From Candidatus Woesearchaeota archaeon (GTDB lineage: Archaea; Nanobdellota; Nanobdellia; Woesearchaeales; JAHWHD01): a stretch of 64,000 nucleotides of DNA. The position numbers and the translations under genes were made by a program. This document shows positions 51,016-60,775 of the stretch, one piece after another; the first letter of the stretch is position 1, and each line of letters begins with the position of its first letter. The stretch spans positions 1 to 64,000 of the forward strand of contig JAHWHG010000008.1 of NCBI GenBank assembly GCA_019323515.1, in the 5' to 3' direction. The notes below the pieces were generated by a model. That model saw only the letters and a program-made list of their open reading frames with translations, was not told where the DNA came from and made no database searches.

Positions 51016-51399
51016 GTGTTTATGGGGATTGATGATATTGTTTTAAATGCAAGAGCTGGATTGTGTGACGGTTTTTTTGTAGGTGCTGACAATACTGGGC
51101 TGTTGTTTGGGTATATTGGGGAGAGGCTTGGTGTTGATGTAAAGTGTATGGGCTATAGGATTGACAAAGGAGATGTAGTTGATGTTGCAAATATAACTGA
51201 TAAAGGTGAACTTGCCTCGCGTTTTGGGTTTGGCGAAGCTGACAGATATTCCAAGACTTACCAGGTTTTTAAAGGGCTGGGTTATGCAGCTGGTACTACT
51301 ATGATACTGGTAAAACCTGACATGATACCTGCTATGGTTATGCTTGATGTTCTGGGACATTATATGACAAAGAAGCCAGAGAAGGCTTCAGAGGCTTGA
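51016..51399 (+). CDS. Hypothetical protein, 127 aa
   Basis: Unrecognised, glycine-rich with mixed alpha/beta character (GLCDGFFVGADNTGLLFGYIGE, then ITDKGELASRFGFGEADRY). A hydrophobic stretch GYAAGTTMILVKPDMIPAMVMLDVLGHY lies near the C-terminus. The start may be the ATG at 51022 (MGIDDIV). Lies just after the exporter genes. Confidence 0.55.
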   Translation: MFMGIDDIVLNARAGLCDGFFVGADNTGLLFGYIGERLGVDVKCMGYRIDKGDVVDVANITDKGELASRFGFGEADRYSKTYQVFKGLGYAAGTTMILVKPDMIPAMVMLDVLGHYMTKKPEKASEA

Positions 51400-51420
51400 A
51401 TTCTAAGGTTTCAGATAGGC

Positions 51421-51450
51421 GAATTCTTGGGTTCTAGGGCTTGTGTAGTC
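51421..51450. repeat. Dispersed intergenic motif, copy
   Basis: GAATTCTTGGGTTCTAGG and GCTTGTGTAGTC, similar to 25075-25112 and 45361-45400. Confidence 0.35.
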
Positions 51451-51502
51451 ACTTTATAGTGACAAATAATAGAAAGATTTATATAGTAGTTGCACTATAA
51501 GT
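51448..51502. promoter_or_regulatory. Inverted repeats around the promoter of the 190-aa gene
   Basis: GTCACT/AGTGAC (51448-51463) forms a hairpin-like palindrome. CTTTATAGTG (about 51452-51461) is mirrored by CACTATAAG (51494-51502), flanking a TTTATATA box. Candidate operator. Confidence 0.4.
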
Positions 51503-51533
51503 TTATTAAATTATAATTATTGGAGGTAATCAA

Positions 51534-52106
51534 ATGAATGATAAAAAAAATGATGATAAATACATCAAAAGGATGGATTATAAGACACTATCAACAGGCG
51601 GACCTGTTGAATTCAGTGGATTTGCAAAGGAAACATTCAAAGTCCGTGATGTAAAAGATTTGAGCAGTGTTTCAATAGATGTTCAAGGCGATCAACCATT
51701 TACACTAAAGCCTCTTGATGAATCTGGTTCAATGAAACTACCAGTGACACAAGAACAGAGAGATGAAATGCTGAAAGCTTTGATTGCAGTACATTCTTAT
51801 GCTTGGTCAAGGACCAAAGGCTACTATAGTGAAGTACTAGCACCAATGCAGGAAGCATTAGTGGAGTCTGGCATGGAGCCAAAAGATGCTGTTGAGGGTG
51901 CAGTTAAGCTGGTCAATATCTATGAAGATATGAGGCAGAAAGAAAAGGTTAAGGGCCATCCGGTGTTTGGCGGTCTGGAGACTAAGTTGGATGCAGAGAC
52001 TGCAAGAAAGTTTGGTGTTAAGGTAAGTGATGAGCTTTTTGAGAAGCTAAAGACGCTTTACAATAAATTGGCAGATGGAAAGAAAGATGCCAATAAAAAT
52101 GATTAA
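51534..52106 (+). CDS. Hypothetical protein, 190 aa
   Basis: Soluble, charged, helical in the C-terminal two thirds (YYSEVLAPMQEALVESGMEPKDAVEGAVKLVNIYEDM). A GGAGGT ribosome site stands before the ATG at 51534. No recognised family. Confidence 0.6.
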   Translation: MNDKKNDDKYIKRMDYKTLSTGGPVEFSGFAKETFKVRDVKDLSSVSIDVQGDQPFTLKPLDESGSMKLPVTQEQRDEMLKALIAVHSYAWSRTKGYYSEVLAPMQEALVESGMEPKDAVEGAVKLVNIYEDMRQKEKVKGHPVFGGLETKLDAETARKFGVKVSDELFEKLKTLYNKLADGKKDANKND

Positions 52107-52142
52107 ATAATATTATTTTTTTACTATCTTTTGTGAAACAAA

Positions 52143-52466
52143 ATGCTAACACGTCTATTTTACGAGGTAGAGGTTGGAGATAAGCCTTACACAGCAGAGA
52201 CTGTTCTGGATTTTATTAGGAATTATGATCTTTCTGGGAAGGTTTTCAGGCAGGTGCGTGAACTAGTTAACCCGTACCTGCTACATTTTAAGCAAAGTGC
52301 ACTGTCAAGAGTTAAAGAGTTTATTGATGTAGAGGCGATATCTGTAGATGCTGACCTAGAGCAGAAAGAACCTTGGTATACACTTAATGGTATTGCAGAT
52401 AATTTTATAAGGACATTAGAAAGTAAAGTGATCAGTGTTGAAGATTCACTTGAGTTGGCGAGATAA
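52143..52466 (+). CDS. Hypothetical protein, 107 aa
   Basis: Small mixed-fold protein with no recognised motif. Its TAA shares a base with the ATG of the aminotransferase-like gene (TAATG), so the two are coupled. It could be a partner subunit of that protein. Confidence 0.6.
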   Translation: MLTRLFYEVEVGDKPYTAETVLDFIRNYDLSGKVFRQVRELVNPYLLHFKQSALSRVKEFIDVEAISVDADLEQKEPWYTLNGIADNFIRTLESKVISVEDSLELAR

Positions 52467-53263
52467 TGTTAAAATCAATTCTTAAACAAAAACATGTACA
52501 CCTAGTGAACAGAGGTAATACAGCTATTCTACTTAGTTTTCTTATTGCTAGGAAGTTCAATGATAAGAGGTATGTTCTTGTACAGGATCAAGGTGGTTGG
52601 CTTTCGTATGAGAAGCTGGCTAAGAAAGCTGGGCTAGAGGTCAAGAGTATAAAGACTGAGAATGGTGTGATAAACGAGATTACAGATGAAGACCTTAAGG
52701 ATGTTGCGTGTTTGATTTATACACAGCCAGCTGGCTACTGTTTAAAGCAGGATTCTGAGATTATATTTAATCGTGTTAAGAGCTTGGAAAGTGATGTGAT
52801 TATTATAACTGATTGCAGTGGAAGTATTGGGAGTAAGATATGTAAAAGTGAGCACTCTGATATATTAGTTGGAAGTTTCAGTAAATGGAAACCTGTAAAC
52901 CTTGGTGAAGGAGGGTTTATATCGTTTAATGACAGCAGGTTTGAGGAAGTTGTTAATAGGGAAATTGATGAGAACAATGATTATCTGTTTAAAGGAAGCC
53001 TGCATACATTAATAGCGAAGTTAGACAGAATTGATGAACGTTATGACCTCTTTCACAAGCACTGTGAAAAGATTAAAAGCGATTTAAAAGGGTATGAATT
53101 ACTCTGGAATAGTGGCATAGTTGTTATCGCAAAATTTAAAAACAAGGAAGAAAAAGAGTTTCTTATTGACTATTGTAACAAGAACGGTTATGAATACACT
53201 GAGTGTCCTCGCGAGATAAGGGTTAAGGAGGACGCGATAAGCATTGAGGTCAAGAGGTTATAG
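52466..53263 (+). CDS. Small PLP-dependent aminotransferase-like protein
   Basis: 265 aa. NRGNTAILLSFLIARKF resembles the cofactor-phosphate site, IIITDCSGSIGS supplies the PLP-contacting Asp, and VGSFSKWKPVNLGEGGFI the SxSK Lys region of DegT/AHBA-type or fold type I enzymes. At 265 aa it is shorter than the usual 370-400, with a much reduced C-terminal domain. It may be a minimal or altered member. Activity uncertain. Confidence 0.65.
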   Translation: MLKSILKQKHVHLVNRGNTAILLSFLIARKFNDKRYVLVQDQGGWLSYEKLAKKAGLEVKSIKTENGVINEITDEDLKDVACLIYTQPAGYCLKQDSEIIFNRVKSLESDVIIITDCSGSIGSKICKSEHSDILVGSFSKWKPVNLGEGGFISFNDSRFEEVVNREIDENNDYLFKGSLHTLIAKLDRIDERYDLFHKHCEKIKSDLKGYELLWNSGIVVIAKFKNKEEKEFLIDYCNKNGYEYTECPREIRVKEDAISIEVKRL

Positions 53264-53272
53264 GGTGGTTAG

Positions 53273-53488
53273 ATGAGATTTAAGATAGGGGTTTTATTGA
53301 TAATAGCGAACTTTTTCATGACAATAAGTGCTGCTTTTGTTTTGGCGTACGGAAGTTATGGTGCTTTTCAGTTATCTTCATTGATTTATGGAGCAAGCTG
53401 GGTTGTGCTTGGCATAGGTGTGTTCTTGGCTGGGAAGAAAGGTTATAGATATTCAAAAAAGATAATGCAGAGGTGGTATTCATGGTAA
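53273..53488 (+). CDS. Small membrane protein, 71 aa
   Basis: Two spans: FKIGVLLIIANFFMTISAAFVLA and LIYGASWVVLGIGVFLAGK, then a basic tail. A GGGTGGTTAG ribosome site precedes the ATG. It overlaps the start of the next gene. Confidence 0.55.
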   Translation: MRFKIGVLLIIANFFMTISAAFVLAYGSYGAFQLSSLIYGASWVVLGIGVFLAGKKGYRYSKKIMQRWYSW

Positions 53489-53877
53489 CAATGCCAAGTT
53501 CTATGGAAGACTTGATTTATTTCACTAACAGAAAGTTAGGAGATGGTAATATCAAGGTATGGGTTTACAAGCAGAAATGTCCAAAGTGTGGAAAAGGTCT
53601 TATGGGAAAACCAGTTGATGAGAAGACTGGAAAAGTAAAGATAAGAGCTAAAGATTATGTATGTTCTAAGTGCGGGCATACTGTTGAGAAAAAGGAGTAT
53701 GAAGAAACTTTGTCAGCTGAGGCAGTGTACTTATGTCCTAACTGTAAAAAGAAAGGCGAAAGCGTAGTATCTTACAAGAGAAAGAGTATCGGTGGAGTGC
53801 AGACATTAAGGGTGCCGTGCCAGCACTGCGGTTATAACATAGATGTCACAAAGAAGATGAAGGAGAAAAAGAAGTAA
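53473..53877 (+). CDS. Multi-zinc-ribbon protein
   Basis: 134 aa (start may be 53482 or 53491). Three or four CxxC pairs: CPKCGKG, CSKCGHT, CPNCKKK and CQHCGYN. This gives two zinc ribbons around a basic middle segment (KVKIRAKDYV). Likely nucleic-acid binding; role unknown. Confidence 0.75.
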   Translation: MVFMVTMPSSMEDLIYFTNRKLGDGNIKVWVYKQKCPKCGKGLMGKPVDEKTGKVKIRAKDYVCSKCGHTVEKKEYEETLSAEAVYLCPNCKKKGESVVSYKRKSIGGVQTLRVPCQHCGYNIDVTKKMKEKKK

Positions 53878-53953
53878 CTTTTTTTCTTATTTCTATTAAC
53901 CAGATTCTGGGTTGATGCATAAGCTTTATAAGAAGCTGTAGTTTGGTGTTGTT

Positions 53954-54184
53954 ATGAAATCAATAGATATTTTGTTAAAAACTTTCAGCAACTTAAAGCC
54001 TGAAATAGATTGTTCTGGGAGCAGGTGTAATGATTTAAGTTGCCCTAGCTGCAAAGATTATAGATTAAGGATTGTCATAGAAACATTAAAAGAATCTGGG
54101 ATGAGGAGAAATGCAATAATAGATGTTTTCTCTTATGTACATGGAGAAAAAGGCACAGAGCTTGCTGAATTTTATCTAAAATGA
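53954..54184 (+). CDS. Small four-cysteine protein, paralogue 1
   Basis: 76 aa. CSGSRCNDLSCPSC (C-x4-C-x4-C-x2-C) then a helical tail ending GTELAEFYLK. The next gene encodes the same plan. The stop overlaps its start (ATGA). Possible metal-binding protein of unknown function. Confidence 0.6.
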   Translation: MKSIDILLKTFSNLKPEIDCSGSRCNDLSCPSCKDYRLRIVIETLKESGMRRNAIIDVFSYVHGEKGTELAEFYLK

Positions 54185-54450
54185 GCAGACTTCAACAAAT
54201 AATCAAAAGGGAGCATGAAAGGTATTTGTTTCTTGCAAAAAGATCTCCTAGTTCGCTTCTACCAATGTGTGCAACTGATGTATGTGATACGCCGTACTGC
54301 AACAATAGCTGTAAAAGATTAGGTGTCAAGAAGGCTTATGAATATATGAAAGAAGCAGGGTTGGATGATAATAGTATTAGAAAAGCATTTAAAACTGCGT
54401 ATGGTGTTCAGGGAGTTAAGTTGGCTGAATTATATTTAAATAATGTTTGA
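54181..54450 (+). CDS. Small four-cysteine protein, paralogue 2
   Basis: 89 aa. CATDVCDTPYCNNSC (C-x4-C-x4-C-x3-C) then YEYMKEAGLDDNSIRKAFKTAYG and VKLAELYL, matching the previous protein. The shared tail suggests duplication of a gene for a small metal-binding, helical protein. Confidence 0.6.
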   Translation: MSRLQQIIKREHERYLFLAKRSPSSLLPMCATDVCDTPYCNNSCKRLGVKKAYEYMKEAGLDDNSIRKAFKTAYGVQGVKLAELYLNNV

Positions 54451-54518
54451 AAAGGATTCTAGTTTCTGTTTATAAAACACATAAACATTTATATATAAAT
54501 ACACTTTCTATTTTTGTT

Positions 54519-56639
54519 ATGGCTAAGAAGATATTAATAACTTCAGCATTACCATATGTGAACAATGTACCGCATCTTGGTACAATGGTGTGCATATTAA
54601 GTGCAGATGTGTATGCGCGTTTTCTTAGGTTAAGGAATGATCCATGCCTTTTCATATGCGGTACTGATGAACATGGTACAACTGCTGAAGTGAAAGCTGC
54701 TGAGGAAGGGTTGACTCCTCGAAAGCTTGTTGACAAGTATTTCAAGATACATAAGAAAATCTATGAATGGTTTGAGTGCAGCTTTGACGCATTCGGAAGG
54801 ACAAGCTCTGATGAGAATAAAGAGATAACACTTGACATTTTCGAGAGGCTTAACAAGAACGGTTACATAAAAAAGGATACACTTGAACAGCTTTACTGTG
54901 AGAGGGATAAGAAGTTTCTTGCTGACAGGTATGTTGAGGGTGAATGCCCACACTGTAAGTATGAGCATGCAAGAGGTGATCAGTGTGAGAATTGCGGTAA
55001 GCTGTTGAATGCTGTTGAGCTTGTAAGGCCTAAGTGTAAGGTCTGTGGAAGCGAGCCAGTTGTAAGAAAAACAAATCACCTTTTCATTGATTTGCCAAAG
55101 CTTGAACCTGAATTAAGCAAGTGGATTGAGAAAGCGTCAGATAACTGGGCAGAGAATGCAAAGACTTTGACCAAGGCATGGTTAAGAGAGGGTCTTAAGC
55201 CGAGGTGTATAACGCGTGATCTTAAATGGGGAATTAAGGTTCCACTGAAGGGTTATGAAGATAAAGTGTTCTATAGCTGGTTTGATGCTCCTATTGGTTA
55301 TATCTCAATTGCTAAAGAGACTGGTGTAAAGGACTGGAAGCTGTGGTGGCATAACAATGATAATGTTAAGCTTGTGCAGTTCATGGGAAAGGATAATATT
55401 CCGTTCCATACAATACTCTTCCCAGCTTTCCTTATAGGTGCAAAGGACGCTTATACGCTGCTTGATACAATGTCGTCAAATGAATATCTTAATTATGAGA
55501 AAGCGCAGTTCTCAAAGTCAAGAGGTACAGGAGTGTTCGGTGATGATGCTGTTGATAGCGGGATACCTGCTGATGTATGGAGATATTACATAATGATAAA
55601 CAGGCCTGAGAAGACTGATACTGAGTTCAGCTGGGACGATTTCCAGGCAAAGATAAATAATGAAGTAGTTGCGAATATAGGTAATCTTGTGAACAGGACA
55701 ATAACTTTCCTTAACAGGTTCTATGAGAATAAAGTTCCAAAGTTTAAGTTAGATGATAAGGCTGAGAAGGTTGTTGAGGAGATTAGAGTTTTAGAGGTTG
55801 AGATTACTTCGCTTCTTGAAAAGGTTGAGTTAAAGGAAGCGCTTAGGAAGATACTGCTTGTGGGTAAACTGGGGAATGGTTTTTTCCAGGAGATGGAGCC
55901 TTGGAAAGCTGTTAAAGAAGATAAGAAGAAAGCTGACCTTGCATTAGGAGTACTTACTTTTATTGTGAAAGATCTTGCGATATTGCTTAATCCGTTTATG
56001 CCTAACACTTCTAAGCGAATAAGGGCTATGCTAAACGTGCAGGAGCTTGAATGGAATGATCTTGGGAAGCTGAATATTAAGCCAAAGCATAAAGTTGGAA
56101 AAGCAAGGTTGTTGTTTGAGAAGCTTGAGGACGAAGACAGAGAGAAGTACAGGGAGAAGTATGGCGAGAAGAAGAAAGAGAAGATGTTTCCTTTAGATTT
56201 AAGGGTTGCCGTGATTAAGGAAGCTAAGGAGCATCCTGAAGCTGATAAGTTATTTGTATTGAAGATTGATGTGGGTGAAGAGAGGCAGCTTGTTGCAGGT
56301 TTAAGAGACTATTACACTGCCAAGGAACTGGAAGGTAAGAAGATTGTTATAGTGTATAACTTAAAACCTGCAAAGCTTAAAGGAGTTGAGAGCCAGGGCA
56401 TGTTATTAGCTGGTGAAGATAAGAAAGATGTGGGTTTGCTGGTTGCTGCACATGGAAGACCAGGTGATAAGGTAATGGTCGAGGGTTATAAACCGGAGAC
56501 TAAACAGATAGATATCACCGAATTTTCAAAACTTAAGCTAAAGGTCAAGGATGGAAAAGCATACTTTGATGATAAAGTATTGAAGACTGACAAGGAAGAG
56601 ATTAAGGTTGAGAAGATCAGGAAAGGTTTGATAAGGTAA
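54519..56639 (+). CDS. metG: Methionyl-tRNA synthetase with C-terminal tRNA-binding domain
   Basis: 706 aa from ATG 54519 (MAKKILITSALPYVNNVPHLG); the longer reading from 54447 adds 24 unrelated residues. Class I signature HLG, zinc-knuckle CPHCKYEHARGDQCENCG then CKVCGSEP, KMSKS variant FSKSRG, and a helical anticodon domain. Residues about 590-700 form an EMAP/Trbp111-like OB domain (LRVAVIKEAKEHPEADKLFVLKIDVG) that increases tRNA affinity. A TATATATAAATA box lies about 28 nt before this start. Confidence 0.96.
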   Translation: MAKKILITSALPYVNNVPHLGTMVCILSADVYARFLRLRNDPCLFICGTDEHGTTAEVKAAEEGLTPRKLVDKYFKIHKKIYEWFECSFDAFGRTSSDENKEITLDIFERLNKNGYIKKDTLEQLYCERDKKFLADRYVEGECPHCKYEHARGDQCENCGKLLNAVELVRPKCKVCGSEPVVRKTNHLFIDLPKLEPELSKWIEKASDNWAENAKTLTKAWLREGLKPRCITRDLKWGIKVPLKGYEDKVFYSWFDAPIGYISIAKETGVKDWKLWWHNNDNVKLVQFMGKDNIPFHTILFPAFLIGAKDAYTLLDTMSSNEYLNYEKAQFSKSRGTGVFGDDAVDSGIPADVWRYYIMINRPEKTDTEFSWDDFQAKINNEVVANIGNLVNRTITFLNRFYENKVPKFKLDDKAEKVVEEIRVLEVEITSLLEKVELKEALRKILLVGKLGNGFFQEMEPWKAVKEDKKKADLALGVLTFIVKDLAILLNPFMPNTSKRIRAMLNVQELEWNDLGKLNIKPKHKVGKARLLFEKLEDEDREKYREKYGEKKKEKMFPLDLRVAVIKEAKEHPEADKLFVLKIDVGEERQLVAGLRDYYTAKELEGKKIVIVYNLKPAKLKGVESQGMLLAGEDKKDVGLLVAAHGRPGDKVMVEGYKPETKQIDITEFSKLKLKVKDGKAYFDDKVLKTDKEEIKVEKIRKGLIR

Positions 56640-56695
56640 AAAGGTAATTTGTTGTTATTTTTTTATTTATGATAAAAAAAAGAGGTTAATTCAAG

Positions 56696-57721
56696 ATGAA
56701 ACTGCTTAAGAAACTTATGGAAGCTCATGGCGTAAGCGGAAATGAGCAAGAGGTTCGAGCTATAATTCTTCAAGAAATCAAGAAGTATATAAAAGATGTT
56801 AAGATTGATAAGTTTGGTAATGTTGTTGCACATCAGAAGGGTAAAGGGCCTAAAGTAATGCTTGTTGCGCACATGGATGAAATTGGATTGATAGCGAGAA
56901 GTGTTAGTGAGAAAGGGGATATATATTGTTCTGAGGTTGGTACAACCACTCCAGCACTGCTGATTGGGCATAAAGTTAGGATAAAGGCGAAGAAGGGTTA
57001 TATACATGGAGTTGTCACAATGGCAGAAGTGAGTGATGATGAAGAGATCGAAGAACTTCCAAAGATTGAAGATCTTATTGTTGATACTGGGCTTAACAAG
57101 AAGGAACTTGCAAGACTTGGCATAGGCGTAGGCTCATTTCTTGAGCTTAAAAAAGTATCTGAAGTTCTTGGTTCTAATGATATAATCTCTGGTAAGGCAT
57201 TGGATGACAGGATTGGATGCTATATACTGATCGAGCTTGCAAAGAATTTAATTAAGAGTGATGCTGAGATCTATTATGTTTTCACAGTACAGGAAGAGGT
57301 TGGGTTATTTGGTTCAAAGACATCAATCTACAGCATTGATCCTGACTGGGCTATTGTTGTGGATGTGACAGAAGCGAATGATTCAAAAGAGCATCCGCAT
57401 GAGATTACAAAGGAGCTAGGTAAAGGACCTTGCATAACTGTGAAAGATGCTGACATGATTGCTAATGTTTGTATAGATGACTGGCTTAGGAAGATCGCAA
57501 AAAAGAAGAAGATAGCAGTTCAGCTTGATGTGAGCGACTCTGGAACAACTGATGCGCTTAGTATATCTGTAGCAAAAGGAGGCATTCCTACAACAGTTGT
57601 AGGTGTTGCTGTAAGGAACCTGCATACAACTTTTGGAATTGCACATGCAAAGGATGTTGAGAATGCTATAAGATTGTTATATGAATTCCTGAAAAATCCT
57701 CCTAAAGCGTGCGCCAGTTAA
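56696..57721 (+). CDS. M42-family aminopeptidase (TET-like)
   Basis: 341 aa. Cobalt/zinc ligands in AHMDEIGLIA, KALDDRIGCY and FTVQEEVGLFGS (general base Glu), then VVDVTEAND and the C-terminal HTTFGIAH. M42 enzymes form tetrahedral complexes that cut peptides from the N-terminus, often those released by the proteasome. Length is typical. Near metG but with its own ribosome site. Confidence 0.92.
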   Translation: MKLLKKLMEAHGVSGNEQEVRAIILQEIKKYIKDVKIDKFGNVVAHQKGKGPKVMLVAHMDEIGLIARSVSEKGDIYCSEVGTTTPALLIGHKVRIKAKKGYIHGVVTMAEVSDDEEIEELPKIEDLIVDTGLNKKELARLGIGVGSFLELKKVSEVLGSNDIISGKALDDRIGCYILIELAKNLIKSDAEIYYVFTVQEEVGLFGSKTSIYSIDPDWAIVVDVTEANDSKEHPHEITKELGKGPCITVKDADMIANVCIDDWLRKIAKKKKIAVQLDVSDSGTTDALSISVAKGGIPTTVVGVAVRNLHTTFGIAHAKDVENAIRLLYEFLKNPPKACAS

Positions 57722-57823
57722 TCTAACATTATATTATTTTTGGTTTCACTATTGAAATTCTGTTAAGTATATCTATCATATGGATAATGTATATATATTT
57801 TGCTTGCTTTATAAATAATCGGG

Positions 57824-60775
57824 GTGGTAGTATCGGATTTTCCCCACACCAATGAGAGGGGGTCTAAAATCACTCTTATCGAAAGATTAAGAAAGAATGA
57901 TATAAAGGGCGAAGCTCAACGTTGTTTTCTCAGAAATCTTTATTCAAATTTCATCGAAATTCTGCCGGATTATGTTGAAAAGAATCCTAATGATTTGGAT
58001 GTGAGGTTCTATCTTGGCGCTTCTTACTTCTACAGGAATAATTATTATGAGGCAGAGAGGCATCTTTCTGAAGTTGTAAGAAACCTAAACGAGATACATG
58101 AGAACAGGATTGAGGACCTCTGCCAGCAATTTCAAAGGAATCCTAATGAAAAGTTTATACCGTGCGGTAAAGTAAAAGGTGACCAGTACTATCAGGTCTT
58201 TATTTCAATTGAGGATGTTATTAAAGCTTCAGATGCTGATACTCTTTTTAACATTGCAAAGGTTGACACTGTAAGCAGTGCAAGCGAGCTTCTTGATGGT
58301 CTGTATATTGATTATTCTCCTAACACTCCTGGAGGTGTTGTTAAGGAATATCTTTCAGCTGAACTTGAGATAGAAAGAAAGCTTGACAATGATATGGTCT
58401 CAAGGGCGTATAATATGCTTGGACTCTGCAAGATGGAGATACTTGACAAGATAGGATGGGACACTCATAAACTTAATTTTAAGAGAGCTGCGGAAGAGTT
58501 CAAGAGAGCGTTGATATTCAATAAATCAAACAATGAAGCGCTGGTAAATCTTGCTTATATTAAGTTGTACGAGGCCAGAGAAAAATGGAGGCAGTTCAAG
58601 AGCACTTACAAGAACATTGATGGAGATAAGATGGCTAGTATGATTACTGATGAGTTTAACCTAGAGGCGCATCAGATGATTGAGCAGGTTGAGAATGATA
58701 AACTTAAATGGAAGGATTCTGTGAACAGATTGTTACTCCTTAAAGAAGTTTTTAATTCGTTATACAAAAACCAGATATGCAAGACTAGTGAACTTAGCAA
58801 GGTTGTGGTTGAGAAGATTAAAGAGAGGCTCAAAGCTTATAACCTACCACAAGAACAGGTCTCAAAGGTTTCGTTTCGCATGTTTCAGGATTTTAATGTG
58901 TTGTTTGGGAAGCCTGAAGTGAGTTATAGAGATGTGAAAAAGGCAATATTTAATGAGTATGCACATGTGCATGATTGCAGGAGGTATAATGCGTATAGCA
59001 GGCTTGAGAGAGAGGTAAGAAGGAAGTTCTTTCAAGAGATGAAGAATCAGTTATATGAGATTCCAAAAAACACTTTTGAAGAGATATTGGAGAAAAGGAT
59101 AGACGCGGAGCTTGAAAAAAAACTTGGAAGAAACGATGTGTACATAGTTGAGCCGAGCAATAAAAAGAGCAGGATTGTGCTTAAGGTTTTCTCGCTGAAG
59201 AACAGTTCAAGAGCTATCCGTGAGATAAAGATACTTGAAAAGTTAAGGATGCTTAGTAGCGACCTAGAGATCCCTTATGGTGAAATAAAGGTTCCAGATG
59301 CTTGGCTGATTCTCTATACACCAAACAGGAAGAGGAAAGAAGGGTGCGCGCTATTAGCAGTGCAGAGAATAGCTGTTGATTCAATGTATGAGAAGTTTGC
59401 AAAACTTAATACTGTTCCTGGAGAGGTTGATGATAAGCTCGAGAGTTTAGAGCTTGCAGTTGATGGCTCTTCCATAGTCCAATGCATTTTGTCTGATGAG
59501 TTTCCTCAGAGAGGGAAGCTTGCAAAGGACCATTATATAAGAAGATTCTATGAAAAGGTTGTGAATCAGCATATAAAATACAGGCACTTAAATATAAGCG
59601 AGGAGCTTGGCGGCAAGATTGATGAAATTGTTGATAGAGAGCTGAACAAGCCTTTACAGGGATTCTTTACATTAAGATATATCGATGGAAATTCTAAGAA
59701 TATACTTCCGCAGAGGTTAAAGGATGCGCACAGGTTATGGTTAGTTGACTGGGAAATCAACAGGTGGCAGGTTGCTGCAAGAGATCCTGTCTCGTTTGTT
59801 GAATTTGATGAGACTGAGGTGAATGATTACGAGAAGAGATATCTGTACAAGAGATGGTTCCTTAACATATGTCATTATTTTGTGTACAAAAGAGATGTAA
59901 GGATTGAGAGGAATAAACAGGGTTATGAAATGACAAAGAGTGGTTTGAAAAAGGTTGAGAGGAATTTTAATGATAAGATACTTGGCAAGGATCCTATAAG
60001 TTTGTTTCTTAAGAAACTTAAATATAAATTGAAGGTTGACGAGAGGTTAGAAGAGTTCAACAGGGATGTGAATGAGATTTTAGAAGCAGGGTATGGGCTT
60101 GATGGTAGGAAGAAAAGGTTTTACTTGAGGGAGTTTGACAAAGTGCTTGAGAAGTATGGATTTGAAGAGATTGAGGAGGAATTCTGGAGAGAGATAAATC
60201 ATGTATCTGCCAAGTTTCATCTTTTTGTGAGCGGAGATAAGTTAAGAGATATGAAAGACCTTGAAAGCCAAATAGATGAACTTGAGGAAGACCCAGAAGT
60301 CAAGGCGTATAAAGAGTTCTGCGCTGAGTTGAATTCATGGCATTATGCACTTGAGTTGGGTGCGTGCAAGAAAAAGGTTAAAGAGATATGGGCAAGGGTT
60401 GGCCTTGATGAAGAGGCGCAGAAGCTAGTTGATGCGTTTGGAAACCTTGATGATATGGATAAGATCTGTGCAGCTATGCTTGAGGATTATGATATAGGGC
60501 TTGAGTCGATGATCAAGGAATGTTACAAGGAATGTTGTACAGTTATAACCGATTTCTTAAGCAAGTGCGAGGATTTTAAGGATAAAAGTATTGAGTTTGA
60601 GGGCTCTAAATTAGTGCGAAGATATATTGGGAAGATTGAGGAACATGAAAGGGTCAAGAAAAATTATCACAGGCATGTTGAGCAGGCTGTTGTAAAGATG
60701 AGAACTGTTGGGATGGATGATACATTAGAATTGCTGCAGAGAGTATTCAAGTTTGGGGTGGAAGATGAATCCTAG
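57824..60775 (+). CDS. TPR + kinase-like protein of a second kinase/PHP pair
   Basis: 983 aa. The N-terminal third holds tetratricopeptide-type repeats (VRFYLGASYFYRNNYYEAERHL and FKRALIFNKSNNEALVNLAYIKLYEA). About residues 440-680 look kinase-like: IVLKVFSLKNSSRAIREIKILEKL (Lys and helix Glu), FTLRYIDGNSKNILPQ (D-x4-N catalytic loop, APH type) and LWLVDWEIN (metal Asp). A long helical C-terminus follows. The start is taken as GTG 57824 with a TTTATAAATA box about 20 nt upstream. The stop overlaps the ATG of the PHP gene. Same gene order as at 27217-29842. Substrate unknown. Confidence 0.6.
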   Translation: MVVSDFPHTNERGSKITLIERLRKNDIKGEAQRCFLRNLYSNFIEILPDYVEKNPNDLDVRFYLGASYFYRNNYYEAERHLSEVVRNLNEIHENRIEDLCQQFQRNPNEKFIPCGKVKGDQYYQVFISIEDVIKASDADTLFNIAKVDTVSSASELLDGLYIDYSPNTPGGVVKEYLSAELEIERKLDNDMVSRAYNMLGLCKMEILDKIGWDTHKLNFKRAAEEFKRALIFNKSNNEALVNLAYIKLYEAREKWRQFKSTYKNIDGDKMASMITDEFNLEAHQMIEQVENDKLKWKDSVNRLLLLKEVFNSLYKNQICKTSELSKVVVEKIKERLKAYNLPQEQVSKVSFRMFQDFNVLFGKPEVSYRDVKKAIFNEYAHVHDCRRYNAYSRLEREVRRKFFQEMKNQLYEIPKNTFEEILEKRIDAELEKKLGRNDVYIVEPSNKKSRIVLKVFSLKNSSRAIREIKILEKLRMLSSDLEIPYGEIKVPDAWLILYTPNRKRKEGCALLAVQRIAVDSMYEKFAKLNTVPGEVDDKLESLELAVDGSSIVQCILSDEFPQRGKLAKDHYIRRFYEKVVNQHIKYRHLNISEELGGKIDEIVDRELNKPLQGFFTLRYIDGNSKNILPQRLKDAHRLWLVDWEINRWQVAARDPVSFVEFDETEVNDYEKRYLYKRWFLNICHYFVYKRDVRIERNKQGYEMTKSGLKKVERNFNDKILGKDPISLFLKKLKYKLKVDERLEEFNRDVNEILEAGYGLDGRKKRFYLREFDKVLEKYGFEEIEEEFWREINHVSAKFHLFVSGDKLRDMKDLESQIDELEEDPEVKAYKEFCAELNSWHYALELGACKKKVKEIWARVGLDEEAQKLVDAFGNLDDMDKICAAMLEDYDIGLESMIKECYKECCTVITDFLSKCEDFKDKSIEFEGSKLVRRYIGKIEEHERVKKNYHRHVEQAVVKMRTVGMDDTLELLQRVFKFGVEDES

